Positions 58,395 through 64,000 of a DNA stretch of 64,000 nt are shown in pieces. Source of the DNA: Apus apus (lineage: Eukaryota > Chordata > Aves > Apodiformes > Apodidae). The stretch spans positions 20,464,378 through 20,528,377 of the forward strand of contig NC_067293.1 of assembly GCF_020740795.1 (NCBI RefSeq). Reading direction: 5' to 3'. Numbering within the stretch: position 1 is the first letter of the stretch; each line of letters opens with the position of its first letter. The notes under the pieces were generated by a model. The model saw only the letters and a program-made list of their open reading frames with translations, was not told the origin of the DNA and made no database searches. The translations under genes were made by a program, and so were the position numbers.

Positions 58395-61300
58395 GTTGAA
58401 TTTCTCTGAACTTTATTGGCACTTTAGGAAGAACAAGGTATGGATTTTAACAACTCCTCCAAACGGGAAAAAAAATATGCCTTAATATCAAGGTTCTCTC
58501 TGCAGGTAAGCACATGGACCCGTGAATTACTCCACAACCTTACGGAACTGATGTTCTATTATAATCCAGTAAAAAGACTGGTCGAAAAACCTCAACATAA
58601 TTTACAGCAACAAAAAAATATAACAAGAAACAAGCCAGGCAAACATTTGATAAAGTACTTCCCTCCCCACAACACCAAGAGGAGTAGCTATCCAATTCAA
58701 CTGGAACATGGAGAGGAAGAAGAACAATTCACTGTATTCTAACAGATAAAAAAACCCCAAATATGTCTACAAATCTCACCTTAATACTGAAAGCTTCTTA
58801 CATTAGTTTTCTTGCAAAATATCATTTCTTTACAATACAGTATACATTTCCAAGAGAAGGAGGACCATAACCACATCCTCCACCCCATGACTAATATTTT
58901 CTAATTGTGCATAGCTAGAAGTATTGAAATCAAATATCATTAAATACCACTGGAATATAATACTGGTTAAGAAGAAGGCAGGGCTGAAACAACTACAAAG
59001 AGTTAGGTGGACTCACTGGCACAAGCCGTTCTATTCCTATATTGGACCTTTTGGAATTAGAACGATTAAAAAACCCTATAAACAGCAGTCATGCCAGCAT
59101 CATAACATGAGCTCAGCAGTGTTGTGTGACTCGGAGCAGGAAAGGCTTACAGGTTTATTATTTGAACGCATAATCCAGGCACCATATGTCAGCTTGTTAG
59201 GAAATTACTGAAGTGTAAGAAAAGCTTTTCTCCCCCCCAGTGTATCAATAGTTGCCATAGACAGAGCAGAATTGCTGAGAACCAGCTTTAAAGCACCAAA
59301 ACAGAAGTGTAAAGGGTGTCCTGTTCCCCCAGTAATGAGACTCCCGTGGAGCCAGTGCCAATAACCCTTCGGTATAGAAACAGGCAAATCAGTCCTGATG
59401 CATTTAGCTACTATTCGTTTGGGATTTTAGAAGCACTGAGGTGTGTTGTTTTGGCCAACCAAAAACTCACCATGTGGTGTCCCCTCCAGAAGCATGCTGT
59501 GTCCAGGGGAGAGAAGGGGCTCTCAGGTGACTCATCTGGGTATTTGGAAGCAACACACACTAAGCTATGCTCCAAACAGAAGTTGGTTGGTATCTGTATC
59601 TCCACACAGACATGTATTGCTTCCAAAAAAAATAATACAGCACTGGTAAGGTTGTTTCCAGAAACCCAAGGAATTCCTGGGAAAATACTGCAGTTTGTTA
59701 ACACTATCACCAATATTTCTTTTTGGCACAGTCCCCCTTTGCCTTTCCCATCAAGCAGGGAGCTGACAATGCTCTAGCATTCAAATAGCTTCCTTCTACC
59801 ACCGCTAGCAATAATACCATTCAAAGGGGGAACCCACAAAACTGAGAAAGTCACAAGATTTAGGATCATGCTAGGCAAGAAAATAAATCACAGGCTAGCC
59901 TGATTACTTCCTATAGGGACAGGCTAATCCAAGGAAGGCAAAGCAGAGGGGGACTCCATTGGAGGTGAAATCCATTTTTACAAGGCCTCTTCTGAATGTT
60001 AACATTTCCTTCTATAAAGGATCAAGGCAAAAATCCAACTAACCCTGAGCATACATGGCTGCTTCCTCCCCAGAAATGACAGGAAGGATTCTGGGTAGCT
60101 ACAGCATGGATAGCTTGGAAGACAGGAGGCGATGGATATCTCAAAAACTGGAAGAAATGGCCCTCAGGACCAGTCTCACAACCACTACTGTCCCATTTAT
60201 GAGAGACAGAGCCTTCTGTTCTCAAAGTTACAAAGGGGCAGAGCATCTTCCTGGGGAAGGAAAAGCACTTAACCCAGGGATCTGGCAGAATGTTAGTGAG
60301 GATTAAGGCAGCAATTGGACAAATACCTCAGGATTCTTTCCCCTCAAATGCTGCTTGAAGCCAGGAAGACAGATGTGGTCTGATACATGACTCAGGTACA
60401 AGTAATTTTTGGTCCCCAGCTGCTAATCACTTTTAATGATTGTATCTAATATAATCTAATATAACTAAAGACATCTGAGCTACAGTAGATCTGTACACAG
60501 TCATAAGGCACCAATCACTATGAGCTAAAAAGGCCTCTTATGGAAAAACCTGAAATCCTATTCACACAACTAGAAATGTATGGGTTCAGGAAGGGAAGAG
60601 AGCGACAGGAATTTTTAGTCTTTTACATGTCTGCCTTCCCCTTTAGGTTTCCATTGGCAAGCCCAAAAACAAAGGCAGTGCTCTTTAGCTATCTCTGCCT
60701 CACTGGTTACATTCAAGTCAGAAAAATGACAGCCATGCCATGAGCAAAGCCATTTACCAGAGACAAAACTTCTGGAAAGCAGGGAAGTTGAGGCTCCAAA
60801 CTGCACAGCATCAGTGGGAATATTCCAAAGGCCTCTTCATGATTACAAAATTCAAAGTTCCATCCAGTTGAACAACTAAAGGTTACATCAGCAGGAACAC
60901 TACAGAATCTGTTTGGTCGGCTTATGCTTGAAGGACAAAAGCTTTGGTCTTTTAGAAATAAAAGTCCATATTTTATCTCCAACCTTTCTTCTAAGCTCTA
61001 GCCTCCCATTCTCAACTACATGATTCAGACCCTGTATTAAGTCAGAAATTTAGACCCTGGCTACTAAGCTCAATAGTGAAACTTGCACAAGTTAGTAGGA
61101 AGGCACAGTGTCAAACTGTTAGTACTTAACCTAATTCAGTAAAAGCATCTGCTGGCCTCCCCTCCCAACAGGAGAGGACAGCAACACAGCCACTGCAGTA
61201 AGCAACACCAAACTAAATGCAGTGAGATCTTACCCAAAGCCAACCATTTCAGATTTGCCCCAATACATGCCTGCTTTCCCAGGCCACCCCAGGAAGATGT

Positions 61301-61473
61301 AAATAGTAATCTTTTTTCTGTTGCTTAACTCCTGCACTTGCCCAAAACCTGATAAATAAGACCATGGTCACTCTTCTGTAGTGGTTCCAGCGTAGCACGA
61401 TTATGAGGGAATGATGGGAGAGGATGGGAGAGAGGAGAGAAGAGAGTACAGGGCAGCAGGTGCAGGGGAGGGT
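58395..61473 (-). other. MSN: 3' UTR of moesin
   Basis: About 3 kb between the moesin stop codon and a reverse-strand AATAAA has no exon-like frames. A CR1 fragment at 61.75-61.87 kb lies in the adjacent intron, not here. The extent rests on the polyadenylation signal alone; an earlier site could be used. Confidence 0.5.
58412..58417 (-). terminator. MSN: Polyadenylation signal AATAAA (reverse strand)
   Basis: 'tttatt' on the + strand reads AATAAA on the - strand, in 'gccaataaagttcagagaaa'. It is a canonical signal placed where the CR1-bearing intergenic sequence begins, which fits the end of the moesin 3' UTR. Confidence 0.5.

Positions 61474-64000
<2,527 letters not shown>

Overview
This is vertebrate nuclear DNA, almost certainly from a bird. 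It has short exons with GT/AG introns, a CpG-island promoter, about a dozen truncated CR1 retrotransposons with the avian ATTCTATGA-type 3' tails, and an avian-type ERVL LTR remnant. No prokaryotic genes, CRISPR arrays, rRNA or tRNA genes were seen.

Three protein-coding genes can be read exon by exon. (1) An ARHGAP20-like Rho GTPase-activating protein lies on the + strand: CpG island and probable non-coding first exon near 8.9-9.1 kb, 14 coding exons from 22962 to 40148, 3' UTR to about 42.1 kb. The exons join in frame into a predicted 1110-residue PH-RA-RhoGAP protein with a long serine-rich tail. (2) An adrenodoxin (FDX1)-type [2Fe-2S] ferredoxin lies on the - strand: three exons at 46773-47750 encode the whole mature domain. 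A tentative presequence exon sits about 9.5 kb upstream at 57289-57404. (3) The last four coding exons of an ERM protein lie on the - strand from 61474 and run off the right edge. The linker sequence identifies it as moesin (MSN), not radixin.

The gene set is the most informative point. On human 11q22 the neighbours are ARHGAP20, FDX1 and RDX. Here an ARHGAP20-like gene and an FDX1-like gene sit next to MSN, the RDX paralogue. This suggests the sister block (paralogon) of the 11q22 region from the early vertebrate genome duplications, with ARHGAP20-like and FDX1-like paralogues kept that I do not know from mammals.

Layout: 1-7.8 kb, intergenic with old CR1 and simple repeats; 7.8-9.7 kb, CpG island with a 48-unit, indel-free 12-bp minisatellite next to the promoter; 9.1-22.96 kb, long intron 1; 22.96-42.1 kb, body of the ARHGAP20-like gene with CR1 insertions in its introns; 42.1-46.1 kb, interval between the two convergent 3' ends, with a CR1 and an orphan CpG-rich segment; 46.1-57.4 kb, FDX1-like gene with a long probable first intron containing an LTR remnant; 57.8-58.3 kb, CR1; 58.4-64 kb, 3' end of moesin.

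The genes are not an operon and act separately: Rho-family GTPase signalling, mitochondrial electron transfer, and linkage of membrane to actin. No searches or alignments were run. Family assignments come from reading the translated exons against remembered family features.
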